DNA of 64,000 nt from Leuctra nigra (taxonomy: Eukaryota; Arthropoda; Insecta; Plecoptera; Leuctridae): the NCBI GenBank assembly GCA_934045905.1, contig OW203770.1, forward strand, positions 3,720,001-3,784,000, read 5' to 3'. The notes under the pieces were generated by a model. It was not told the origin of the DNA. It saw nothing but the letters and a program-made list of their open reading frames with translations, and made no database searches. Made by a program: the position numbers and the translations under genes. Shown here one piece after another: positions 40,567 through 53,000 of the stretch (position 1 is its first letter; every line of letters begins with the position of its first letter).

Positions 40567-40822
40567 CGGAACAGGTTGGCTGAGTGGTAACGCTCTGAAC
40601 TTGTATTCCAGAAGCCCGGGTTCGATTCCCGCGGCCGTCCTTCCTGACTGAGGTTTTTTCGTGGTATTCCCTTAGACGACAGGCAAATGCTGGGAAGGTA
40701 CCCAACTAATATGCCACGACCGCCTCCTTCCCACCTTCCATCCTTACCCACTCTTCACCATCATCTCCCAATCATCATCATAATCATTCATCCGTCGCCA
40801 TTAGCCTCGCTGCTGAACTGAA
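40567..40822 (+). mobile_element. tRNA-derived SINE, 3'-truncated
   Basis: Pol III box A-like GGCTGAGTGGTAACGCTC and box B-like GGGTTCGATTCCCGC, about 33 bases apart, then a unique body ending in CATCATCATAATCATTC. Same family as 60242-60513 and 48535-48824. Confidence 0.8.
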
Positions 40823-41017
40823 AAATGTCCATTCAAAATGTTGATTGTTAAATCTTGCACCCGGCATAGTACACTGCTTCTCTCTTGTCCTGTTTATATT
40901 CGAAGTCTGAGAAAGTGGATAGCTTGTTCTGAATCTTGGCAACGCAATTCACATTTCCTTCAAACTCCAATTTTAAAACGATATATCGATGATTTTCTGT
41001 GATTATCTGTCAAGTCT

Positions 41018-41098
41018 TTAGTGGTGTTTCTTGATTAGTTTGTGTCCAAAGTAAGCATTGATGAGGTAAGCATGGAGGTAGTAAGCCGCTTTGCTCGC
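41018..41098 (-). CDS. Odorant receptor exon 8 (C-terminus)
   Basis: Acceptor TTTTTCTCTGCAG in phase 0, then ASKAAYYLHAYLINAYFG, KKHH and TAA at 41020-41018. Length (26 residues) and the aromatic AYYLxAYL pattern suit an OR last exon, but sequence support is modest. Confidence 0.6.
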   Translation of the reverse strand, partial: ASKAAYYLHAYLINAYFGHKLIKKHH

Positions 41099-44000
41099 CT
41101 GCAGAGAAAAAGATCATAACGATTATGTATGTAGTCGACTTAGACTGTAGTACGCATGTTGTCAAAAGAGATTTCTGGAAGAAGTATGTAGCTAAGTCAA
41201 GACACAATGGATCTGATATTCATCCAGAGTATTTATATGGAGATTGAAAAGTTGCAGAGACAATCGTCTTGTGCCGTGTCGTGTATCGTTACTGGGGATG
41301 TTGCATGTTCTGTGCTCGCTCATCAACGCGTTAAACTGAGCGTTTTCCTATACCTAGTCGACATTAATGATGTTTAAAACAGCATTCCTATGAGCCGAGA
41401 AACAAATATATCCTTTTAATTTCGAATGCTGTGATAGAGTCATATTGACGGAAACAAAGAAAATGGTTAATATTATCGTGAAAGCTTTCAGAATCCATTT
41501 TATTAATTTATTAAATAATGCGGTAATATTCTGATTAGTTTATTAGTTTAATAAACTATTTTTTTCTATTAGTTAATAAACTTTAGTTTAATTTACTTTA
41601 GTTTAGTTAAATTTAGTTTATTAGTTTAATAAACTAATCAGAATATGACCGCATTATTTAATTTAAAATGTTTAATCCTCATTTTCTAAAAAATTCCCGT
41701 ATTTTCATGGTAATTATTGAGCGAGCGAAGCGAGCGTCTCCATTTGGCTCTTTTGGCACGGACCTCTGTTTTTTTTTTTGTTTGTTTTTTTTTTTTTCTG
41801 TTACTGACGATATACAGGTCAGAGTTTTTCTTCGATCGAGCTGAAATTTTGCACACATGTACGTAACATTTCTGATTGTTGCAGACCCTAATTTTTTTGA
41901 AATCCATTGATTGGTTCAAATTTAAAAAAAATTAACTTTCGATTGGTTGTTTTGATCAAATTGAAATTTTGACAAGTCATTACCCCCAACATTGTACCCA
42001 ATCAAACAAAGTTTCAGCCAAATCCTCCCATTGGTTAAAATTTAAAACCATCTTTCCTGTGTTTTTAGAAATTTAAACTATAACCGATTGAACGATCAAC
42101 TTATAACTTCGCATGATGGTTGGGTCCAACATTATCTGCATTTTTGACAATTTTCATACTAATCTGTGTTTAAATCCAAACGTTATTGACATTTTACGGA
42201 CTATTAGCGTGTTGGCTGTCAAATTCACGGCGACTTCGACTCTTCAGTTCAAGGCAAGGTAGTTAGAGCAGAAACTTTCAAACGCAAATGAAACTGATAA
42301 TGACCGTTCAACAGTCGATCTGATATTGTGTAGACACACTTATATCATATGAGTGGTCTCAGGTATATTTTTTGAAGGAGATCCTGTGATTTTTGAAAAT
42401 TAACACGGAACAGTTCAATCATAAAGGTTCAATTGATCAACTTAAAGCTTTGCATGGTTATTTGGACCAATATTTTAGGAATGTTTTGAGATTTCTATAC
42501 AAATCTGTGGCGAAATTTTAGAATTATTGGCTTTTAATGACATTTTCGATAGACAGAATTTCGGTTCGAGGTGTTGCGCGTATCCGTGCTCGCTCATCAA
42601 CGCGTTACTCAGATTCATTGGTTAAAATTTAAATAAATATCTCCTGATAGGCTGAAAAATGAAAACGGTCTTCGATAATTCTGATCAAACTCATATTTTG
42701 CATGATCATTAAGACCAATATTGTCTCTTATTTTACAAAATTTCATCCCAATCAGTTAAGAACGTATGAAGTTATTTACATTTTTAATATCTGTCAGTAA
42801 TGAAGTATCGAAATGAATGTTTTCCAGTGCCAATTGAAAATTGATTCTGATTTGCTTTATGAACCAGGTGCTTAGATGCTATTTTAAAGTTTCGATGAAA
42901 AGCATACACTTTTAAGTTGATATCATAATCAATTCCATATGGATGTATATGTTTTCTGTGCGTTGTGTACGCATTTCCGGTTCGAGAATTTGCACGTACC
43001 CGTGCTCGCTCATCAACGCGTTACACTGAGCGTTTTCCTAGTTTAATATCAAGAATAATCTTAAAAAGTTGCTTCTTGAGCTATGATTTCTCTTTAGTCT
43101 ATCATACTCTGTCCTACTTTCCTACGTCTGTGAGCGTGCGCATGCTCCACGCTAGCTACTAACCGCTCTGAACGTGCGCATGCGCCACGCTACCAACTCA
43201 CCGCTCTGAACGTGCGCAGCGACAACGGTATCCCCATTCCGCGCAGCACAACGGGCTTCTCACTGCGCGCGATCATGATCATCATCGAGCGCTTGAATCC
43301 CTCCCTCGCTGTCAGCCACTCACTCGAGTACATGGAGAAGCCGATGCCAGAGCTCTATAATGAAAAGGATAAGATTTTGAACCAGGCGGGTAATTATTGA
43401 TTTTTTTTTCAGAAATGCGTTAAAAGTATATTGGTTTAAGAATCGAGTTCATACAATATTCACATTAAAATAAGCTGAGGAAAGTATTTTGTAAAATACA
43501 GGGTGGCGCAAAAAAAATCACCCTGTTTGAGAGGTCACTGTATCGAAACTATTATAGATAAGATTCTGAAATTTGTACACATATTAGAAAACATACCAAA
43601 ATTTAATATGTGCAAGTTTCAAAATCATTACTATCATAGGAAAAAAGTTACAGCTGTTCAAATTTGGCTGGTAAAAAAATTGATTATACGGAGCTCAAAT
43701 AGCGCGCGTCGAGAAAACTTCCAATGGCCGGGACGCTGTTTCTTCAAAACTACGTACGATATCAAGCTGAAAATTTCAAATTATATTGAAAGTAGATTAC
43801 GATTGATTGTGTAACAATTTCAATTAATTTGAACTAATGGAACGAAATGTATGGAATCTTAAAGTTGAGTGTAAAATCAGAAAATGTAGATTATTTCTTA
43901 ACTTTTATTACACACGTTATAAAAGTGAATTTTTTCCCACTATTCTGTTTTCAAGCTCAACTCTAAGATTCCATACATTTCGTTCCATTAGTTCAAATTA

Positions 44001-47000
44001 ATTGAAATTTTTACACAATCAATCTTTATCTATTTTTAATAAAATTTGATATTTTCAGCTTGATATCGTACGTAGTTTTGAAGAATCAGCGTCCGTTTTT
44101 GAAACTTGCACATATTAAATATTGGTATGTTTTCTAATATGTGTACAAATCTCAGAATCCTATCTATAATAGTTTCGATAAAGTGACCTCTCAAACAGGG
44201 TGATTTTTTTTGCGCCACCCGGTATATAATAATAATAATAATAATAAATATCTTTATTTTTAGAGCGAAGTTAAGCCAGTGGCTTCTCTTTCACTTAACT
44301 CTTTTGTTAACATAAGTGGTACAGTGTCAAGTAAATATGTGAATAAAAGGAAAATTTTACAATGTATAATTCGACTATGGATAAGTTATTGATTGACATT
44401 AAGGAACAAAAAACATATGGATAATTAGAGTAATAATAACAAAGACAATAGTAACAGATACTTGAAGGAACTGAAAACTTCATGATTAATTAAATTAAAT
44501 TACAAGGTATGTATGTAATGTGATGTGCGTCTGCAGTAACATCTGGCTAGGTACTTATCTACAATATATTATTTATTAGCTCTATTTCTCTCCAGGAACA
44601 TTTTTTAAGAAGTGGTTTAAATAGCTTGTGCTGTACGCTGTGCATAGAGTTTGGGATCTCATTATAATATTTCACTGCATTAAATGAAAACGATCTTTGG
44701 AATAAATTCGTAGAGTGTGAATGTGAAGAGAGTTTATTTTTACCACGTGTGTTTACTGAATGAATGTCTTTTCTTTTAGTGAGTTTGCTATGGAGGTATT
44801 CTGGTTGTCCAGTTTCTAGGATTTTATTGACTAGGTTGCATATATGTAAATTACGTCTTTCCTGGAGTTTGAGCCAGCCAACTTCTGCATAATGGCAGGA
44901 AATATGATTTGGTCTCTTTAAGACAGGATCGTAGCGTCTAATGTTTAATGCGAAACGCAGGCAAGAGTTTTGCGCAGTTTGGAGTCTTTTAGCGCTCACA
45001 CTATCAAGACAGTTTCCATAGATAACGTCGCCGTAATCAAATTTTGAGATTATTAATGATTCAACAAGCAGGAATTTAACTTTTCGTGACAAAATATTTT
45101 TAAATTGGTACAAGTGTTTTAATTTGGAATAGCATGATTGCAGAAGGGTTGACGTATGCTTTTTAAAACGTAGGGTAGAGTCGAAGTGTAGACCCAAATT
45201 TCTTACATTTTCTACAATAGGTAACACCTTTTGATCCACCAGGATATCTGTGTTCTCATTTTGAATGAAATTAAGTCCACTGCGATTGCTAAAGTGGATT
45301 ACCATAGACATGGATGGATTTAAGTGCAAGGCATGTTTCTGTGAGGCAGACTCTATTAGCTTAAGGTCACTGTTGATTCTTTCCACTGCTGTAATCTTTT
45401 CTGATGGTTTATAAGAATAATATAGCTGAGTATCATCGGCAAAGCAATGTGCAGTACAGTGATTAACTAATGCGATGTCACATGTATAAATGGAATACAG
45501 CAAGGGAGAGAGTACTGAGCCCTGCGGCACACCTGTTTTGATTAATTTATAGTCGGAATTGTTAGGCCCTATGTTGACTTTCTGCAACCTGTTTGTGATA
45601 AAAGATTTGAAAAGCTCCAATGCCCTCTCGTTCAGTCCAAAGTAGTGCAATTTAGAAATAAGTAAAGTGTGGTTAAGGGTATCGAAGGCCTTGGAATAAT
45701 CTAATAATACCATGGTCGTGATAAGTCCTTTGTCCGAGGCTCGTAGAATATCATCAGCTATATTTGCTAGTGCTGTTGTTGTGCTGAAATTTTTCCGAAA
45801 GCCAGATTGCCAAGCAGGTATGATTTTATTAGAATTGCAGTGTCTGTTTAGTTGTTCACAGATGGCTTTTTCAGCAAGTTTTGAGATAAGCGGGAGTACA
45901 CTGATGGGTCGCAGATCCTTAAATTCAATAGGGTTGGTTACTTTTGGAAAAGGTTTAACAGTAGCTACTTTCCATATATTTGGGTAGTAGCCTTCATTTA
46001 GACAGCAATTAATTATATGAGTTAGATGAAATGAGATATTTCCAAGGCACATCCTTAGCATTAGTAGTGAAATCCCATCTTCCCCCGTCGCATTTGTCTT
46101 AATATCGCTCAAGTAAGTACACATCTCTTTAACTGAAATTTCATGGAATGATAGCAGAGAATCCGATACTAATGGAGATCGATTAGACGAGTAAAACTGG
46201 ATCAAGTCTTTGTCCGGAGTAGTTGCAACAACTGTACTGAGAAAGTAGTTGTTTACTTCATTGACATCGGATAGTTGTTTGGGTATCTCAATATTGTTAC
46301 TTCCACTGTGAATATTAAGCTTTGACAGTTTTTTCCATACATCATTATACCTCGGATCGTTTGCTTGGGTCTCTACAAATGCTTTTTTCTCAGCACGTAT
46401 TGCTGTAGTGACCGCATTACGCAGAGATTTGAAATACGTCCATTCGTCAGCATTCTTTGATTTTTTCCACTTCTGGTAGGCTTTGTCCCTACTTTTCATC
46501 ATTTCCTTGAGGTTATACGTGAGCCAAGGTGCCTTCTTCTTTTTTACTCTAATAGTTTTAATAGGGGCATGTGTGTCAAAAAGTTGGATAATCATGCTAT
46601 TGAGAGAGTTTATCTTGTCATCAATGTCATCTAATGAATATATGGTATCCCAGTGCGTGTTTAAAGCATCTGATTTAAATTTGTCTGTATCTATCATTTT
46701 TAGATCGCGTCGGGTTATGAATCGTTGAGGACACCGCTCTTTTTCATATTTGAGCGTGCACGAAACTAAGTGGTGGTCGGAAATCCCACACATGGCTATA
46801 ACTCCTATATTGGACAAAATTGAAGGGTTATTGGTTATTATGACATCCAGTAACGTGCTGCTGTCTTTCATAATACGTGTTGGCTCTTTGACTACTTGGT
46901 ATAAGTTATGTGAAATTAGTAAGTCGTTTAAAAATGCTAAATCTGGAGATGAGTTGGTTTGGAGCATATCGATATTCAGATCTCCTAGGATTAAGATCTC

Positions 47001-50000
47001 ATCATGAGATGGGCCCAGAACGCTTAGGGTTGAGTCTAGACTAGCCAGGGCTTCTTTATATTTTGCAGATGGAGGTTTATACACCACCCCTATTGCCACG
47101 CGTTTAGATCTAATTTTCACTTGCAACCATAATTCTTCCACTGTATCAGGCTGGCCTGTGTCAGTAGACGGATCACAGTCACACAGAGCACAATTTATAT
47201 TATTGAGGACGTATGCACCTACTCCTCCACCACGTTTTAAACGATCTTTTCTCCACAGAGTAAAACCCGGTATGTCAATATACTTAGAGTCATAATCTGG
47301 GTTTAGCCATGTTTCGGTTAGACACATAATATCAATATTATTTGACTGAACGTATTCTTTCAGTTCATCATAACTTGGCAAGAGAGACCTTGTATTTAGA
47401 TGGGCTATTTTCATGAAGTTTTTGTTCCTTAAAGTAGAGTAGTACATTATCGTTATGAAATTAAACCTAACTATAGCTTAAAAAGAATAATAAAGTAAGT
47501 AAATAATACTAAAACTATGGACTAAACAGGGGTGACAAGAACTGAAGTAATGTCTCACAAGAATATGAAGAATATGAACACAAGAATATGAAGAATATGA
47601 ACACAAGAATATGAAATTAAATTTCAGTGTTACCAAGAAAGAAAATGAAATGGCTTGATTCCGGGGCGGAAACATACATTTGAATATCAAGTTAAATATC
47701 AATCATCAAGAAGAACCTTCAAACAATAAACAAATTGATAAAAACATACACAATCCATATGTAATAAAACGAAGGAGTTAATGAACCCGGAATTTGTAAG
47801 ATAAAATCCCTACTCTGAACCACGCTGTTACTATTAAATCACAAATTAAAATACGGAGCCAATATTTTGACTATGCTTCGGCTGTCTTCTTCAGGCCTAC
47901 TCAAGATAATAATTATTATATTAAAAATGTTATTTATTGAGCACATAATATAGGTACACAATTGATCGTATTCAACAATCGAGTCGTTGATCTTCCATAC
48001 ATCCATCTCTTCTCTTAAGCTGCTTCCCTTTCTTCACCGTGTATCTATTTCTTCTTAAGTTATTCATAATAGTCCCACTATTTATAGACAGCCAAAGCAC
48101 AGTCGAAAAATTGCCTCCGTTTTTATGTAGTACCGGCGTCGTCGTTCAAAGTAGTTTTTTTAAGTCAATATGTAATACATAAATCATACAGACAAAACAA
48201 GTTGAAGGAAAACGAATATATACTAAAGAGAAATCATAGCTCAAGAAAATATTTTTTTAGATTCTTCTTGATATTAAATTAAATATTAATATTGATATTA
48301 AATTGTTAAGAAAATTAAGAATAAAAATGGTCTTTGTTTCCGTCCATTTGACTTTATCACGGCATTCGATGTAAAAAATGAATACCTGTTTCTCGGCTCA
48401 TAGGAATGCTGTTTTAAAAATAAATGTCTACCAGGAAAACGCTCAGTGTAACGCGTTGATGAGCGAGCCTTCGTATTGCATGCGATTTGATACGCGTTTG
48501 CAAGTATCAGGCTTTGGAACTGAAGCATCAAGAATTTTTTTTTTGTCTGGGGCTTAACGTCGCACTGTTCTGCAGCGAGGCTAATGGCGACGGATGGATG
48601 GATGATTATGATGATGATTGGGAGATGATGGTGAAGATTAGGTAAGGACGGAAGGTGGGAAGGAGGCGGTCGTGGCCTATTAGTAGGGTACCTTCCCAGC
48701 ATTTGCCTGAAGACTGAGGGAAAACCACGAAAAAACCACAGTAAGGAAGGACGGCAGCGGGAATCGAACCCGGGCCTCCGGAATACAAGCGGAGAGCGTT
48801 AACCACTCACCCAACCTGTTCCGTAGCATCAAGAAGACATGGATGAAAATTTAGTTTAGATTATTCAAACATTTCAAAATTATAGATAAAAATGTTCTTA
48901 AAAAGACATTAACTTTTGAAAATAGCGACAGATTAGACTGAAAATTGGCAAAATACCTTAGATGTTGGTCCCAATGACCATGCAAAATTTTAAGTTGATC
49001 GGTCGATCGGTTCTTTTAAATTTAAAAAATCGCATATACAAAGATGGGTTTAAATTTTAACCAATATGAGGATTCGGCTGAAACTTTGTAAGATTGGTGA
49101 CAATGTTTATCGTAATGACTTGTTAAAATTTCAAATTGATCGGATCAACTATTCGGAAGATATTTTTTTTTTGTTAATTTGAACGAATCAGCGAATTTTC
49201 AAAAAATTAGGTCTACAACGCCCAGAAATGATCCGTACATGTGTGCAAAATTTCAGCTCGATCGAAAAAAAACTGTAGCCTGTATAGCCTCAGTAACAAA
49301 AATAAAACAACAACAAAGATCCGTGCCAAAAGAGCCAAAAGGAGTCGCTCGCTTCGCTCTCTCAATCAATAAAACACCATTGAAACTCACCACTTCCGTT
49401 AGCTCGTCAGCAAACCAGCAATAGAGGAAGCTCTCGGTCATCACAGCCAGCAGACTGAATATGACCATCAAGATGATGAATATGTCAACCGATGTACTCT
49501 ACAAGAAGACGAAAACTGTTATGAAATTGTCAACAACCCATAAGGTGCTGCAAGCGCCAGCGATTTTGCTGCTTTTTGTAGACACTTTTTGCGATACGAT
49601 TGGAGACTAAATGAGTAGACCAAATCATTTGAAATTTAAATCATAATTTTATAAAAGACAAACTAAGGGTTAACCCTTGGCACATTGATTTTCAAAAATG
49701 TGACAAGTTATAACCCTAAGTTTGTCTTTCATCTAATCATGATTAAAATTTGAGATCAATTATCGCAAATTTCAGAGTTTTGCTCGGTTTTGTTGAATAA
49801 CGCGCCTAATTAACGATCCAATACGCAAAAATTAAAAAGTACTACTAATATACAATCAGACTGATCATGTGAACATCCTGTAAAAGTTACACTCACTTAT
49901 GAAACAATTTTTCTCTCTCAATTTTCTTAAACGGCCGAGCGCTTTTATCACCTTAACCCGCCAGTGGTCGCGTGGGGTGTATTACTGTTTTATTTCTTAA

Positions 50001-53000
50001 GTTTTAGTATGGATGTAATGGAAAGCTTTTATTATTCTTCTCAGATCCTTCAAGTGGTACTTTCTTCCAGACATGTCGTTATTTTCTGAGTATGATCGAT
50101 AAGTGCCAGATACCATATAAAAATAAAACCACATGAAAAATTGTTATAAGTAGATGTGAGCCATTGTTCAGTTTTGGGGTGTGTCATCAGAATCCCACGC
50201 TACCACTGGCGTAACTTTTTGAACGCGACCAACGGGGGGTTAAAACTTTTGTTGAAAATTTATATACTTGCCAGAGTTGTTACGTAGAGCGCCATTAATC
50301 CACATAACACGACCAACAGGAGCTGTTCGCTCAAACAGACATTGTACACTGACTGGATTTTACTCGAGACTCTGCAAAGAATTTAGTTTTGAAGCAATGT
50401 TTTGATGATGATATCAAAGAAGATGCAGCAGGCTACAATATCATATTTGTAACGAAGAATCCAACAGTTGGGAATACTTACTCCAGGAGAGTCTGGTAGT
50501 GGTCCACGCATTGTTTCAAGTACTCCTCCATGCATCGGTTGATTTCGTCTCTCTCCTTGACAGTGATCTTCGCAAGACGTTTGCTTCCTTCTTTCTTGTC
50601 AGCAACTTGCAGTATAACATCTTCTCTCCTTGTCAACTGCTCAGACATCACCGTAACCATGCATCCGAGTTCTTCTGACTCTTGCAGTTCTCTGATGATA
50701 GGTTCATCACTGTCATCAAGTTCTTGTACATTTCTGGTTTCTCGTTTGAGTGACATCTTTCTTTTGACAATTTCTTCGGCGTGTTCGAGGTTATGGCTGA
50801 AATATGTTTTCTTAAGGTAAGATTGTACTAAAAAAAAAAAATTGGGAATTTATTTTTTTATTTTTTTTATTAATTAGTTGAATTATATTTAAATCGTTTT
50901 GTGAAAGTATATTGCCGTGGTTACAATCTAAATACATTATTTTTGATGTACTATATTTTCGTCGAAAAAGAGTCTCCTGCATTAGTAATGCAATAGCAAC
51001 TTGGTCTCAATTCAATTTCAATTTTCAAATCATTTATTTCTCCAACAAAAACAAGTAAATACACACAATTCGCTGTTATAAAAATAATGAAAAGAGAAGC
51101 CCGCATAAGAAAATATTCTTGTGTGCGGGCTGTCTAAATAAAAGTACAAATTATAAATAATCAGCCACAGGCAGTGAGTGAGAGAGAGAGAGAAAATATA
51201 TATAAAAGAAACATACTAAGTACATATTATAATACAACAAAATGTAATTCAAAATATAAAATATAACAAAATATAATTCCACATCTCAATGTGAATACCT
51301 CGGAAGAATAGCAAGAGACAATCAAGTTGATGTCGTAGTGTTGGAAGAACTACATATTGAACAAGAACTACAACTGGCCTCTAGATCTCATATTCCAGGA
51401 TACAAACAAGTTGCCTATATCACTTCCAGAGTGTATGGTTCTGCTGTTTACGTCCGCAGCAACCTTGAAAACTTCCACGTTTTAAATGTGAGTAGTGATA
51501 ATAATATCGAAGTCTTGCAAATAGAAGTAGCCGGTATTATTATCGTGTCTGTGTATAAACCTCCTGCCATAGTATGGTCGTCTCCTCCTCTGCCGCCTCA
51601 TCGTCATCCAGCTGTATACATTGGGGATTTCAATAGTCACCATAATGCATGGGGATATGAGAGGAATGATGATAATGGGGAAACATTGATTGACTGGATG
51701 GAATACTCGGACCTCTTTCTTGTGTTTGATGCCAAGGACAAGGGCACATTTCATTCAGCACGTTGGCAAAGAGACTCGAACCCAGATTTATGTTTTGTCT
51801 CCACCGACAGTCTAGGCAGCCCATTACTGGTGTCACGAAAAATACTCGAGAGCGTGCCAAGGAGTCAACACAGGCCTGTGCTTGTTACAGTTGGTCTTCA
51901 GATATCACTTGTAAATACCATCAAGAGACCCAGATGGAATTTTGAAAAGGCGGACTGGGTGACTTTCTCTGCTCAAGTTGATGCTAATGTACGATGGTTT
52001 CCACCAACTATAGATAATTATAGTAGGTTTGTCGGGGTCTTGATTGGTGCTGCTAAACGATGCATTCCACGAGGGTTTCGTGAAGAATATATCCCAGGAT
52101 GGTCGCAAGATTCCGAAAAGCTATTTCGTGACTATGAGTTGAACGGAGATCTGGAAATTGGACACAAGATACTACATTCTCTTGATTCATCCCGGAAAGA
52201 AAAATGGATATCAACTACTGAAAGTCTTGATTTCACGCACTCTAGCAGGAAAAGCTGGGCACTTCTTCGTCGTCTTGGATCGTCGACTACACCTGCGAAA
52301 CATAACAACTCAATTGTTGGTCCGAATGACGTCGCTAATCGCATTCAGAAACTTTCGAAGAACGTTACTTTAGAGAGTTCTCTTGTAAGGAGAGTCAAAG
52401 CGGAACTAACACATTTGAAGGCAACGAAAGACGACGAGGCTGTTCAGCCATTTAGAATCGAAGAGCTTGAAGTTGCGATCAAGAAATGTAAGCTCCGGAA
52501 AGCTGCTGGCTTTGACAATGTATTTCCCGAGTTCCTCGCACACTTAGGTAAGAGAGCTAAATCTTGGCTATTGTCACTTTATAATCTCATGCTTGAAGAA
52601 GGATCCATACCAACTGAATTCAACATTTCAAGAATAATAGCAATACTGAAACCTGGGAAATCTGCGGACGATGTTGCTAGTTACCGGCCAATTGCTTTGC
52701 TGAGCGTCTGCTACAAACTCCTAGAGAGGATTATTTACAATAGAATCAATGTAGAGCTGAATCCAAGCATACCACCCGAGCAAGCAGGCTTTCGTGCTGG
52801 GCGCAGCTGTTGTGATCAAGTTCTGGCTCTAACGTCACATATTGAGGCAGGTTTTCAAAAGAGGCTCAAGACGGCTGTGGCTTTCATAGATTTGTCGGCT
52901 GCATATGATACAGTTTGGAAACAAGGATTAATGGTGAAACTTCTTAGACTTAAGCCAGCTAATAAGTTAACGTCCTTGATCGAACAGCTGTTGAGCAATC

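Noticed and set aside
40567..40640. A tRNA gene suggested by GGCTGAGTGG and GGTTCGATTCCCGC
   Set aside because: Same sequence recurs at 60.2 and 48.8 kb with a shared non-tRNA body, A-rich tail and target duplication; no cloverleaf acceptor stem. It is a tRNA-derived SINE.
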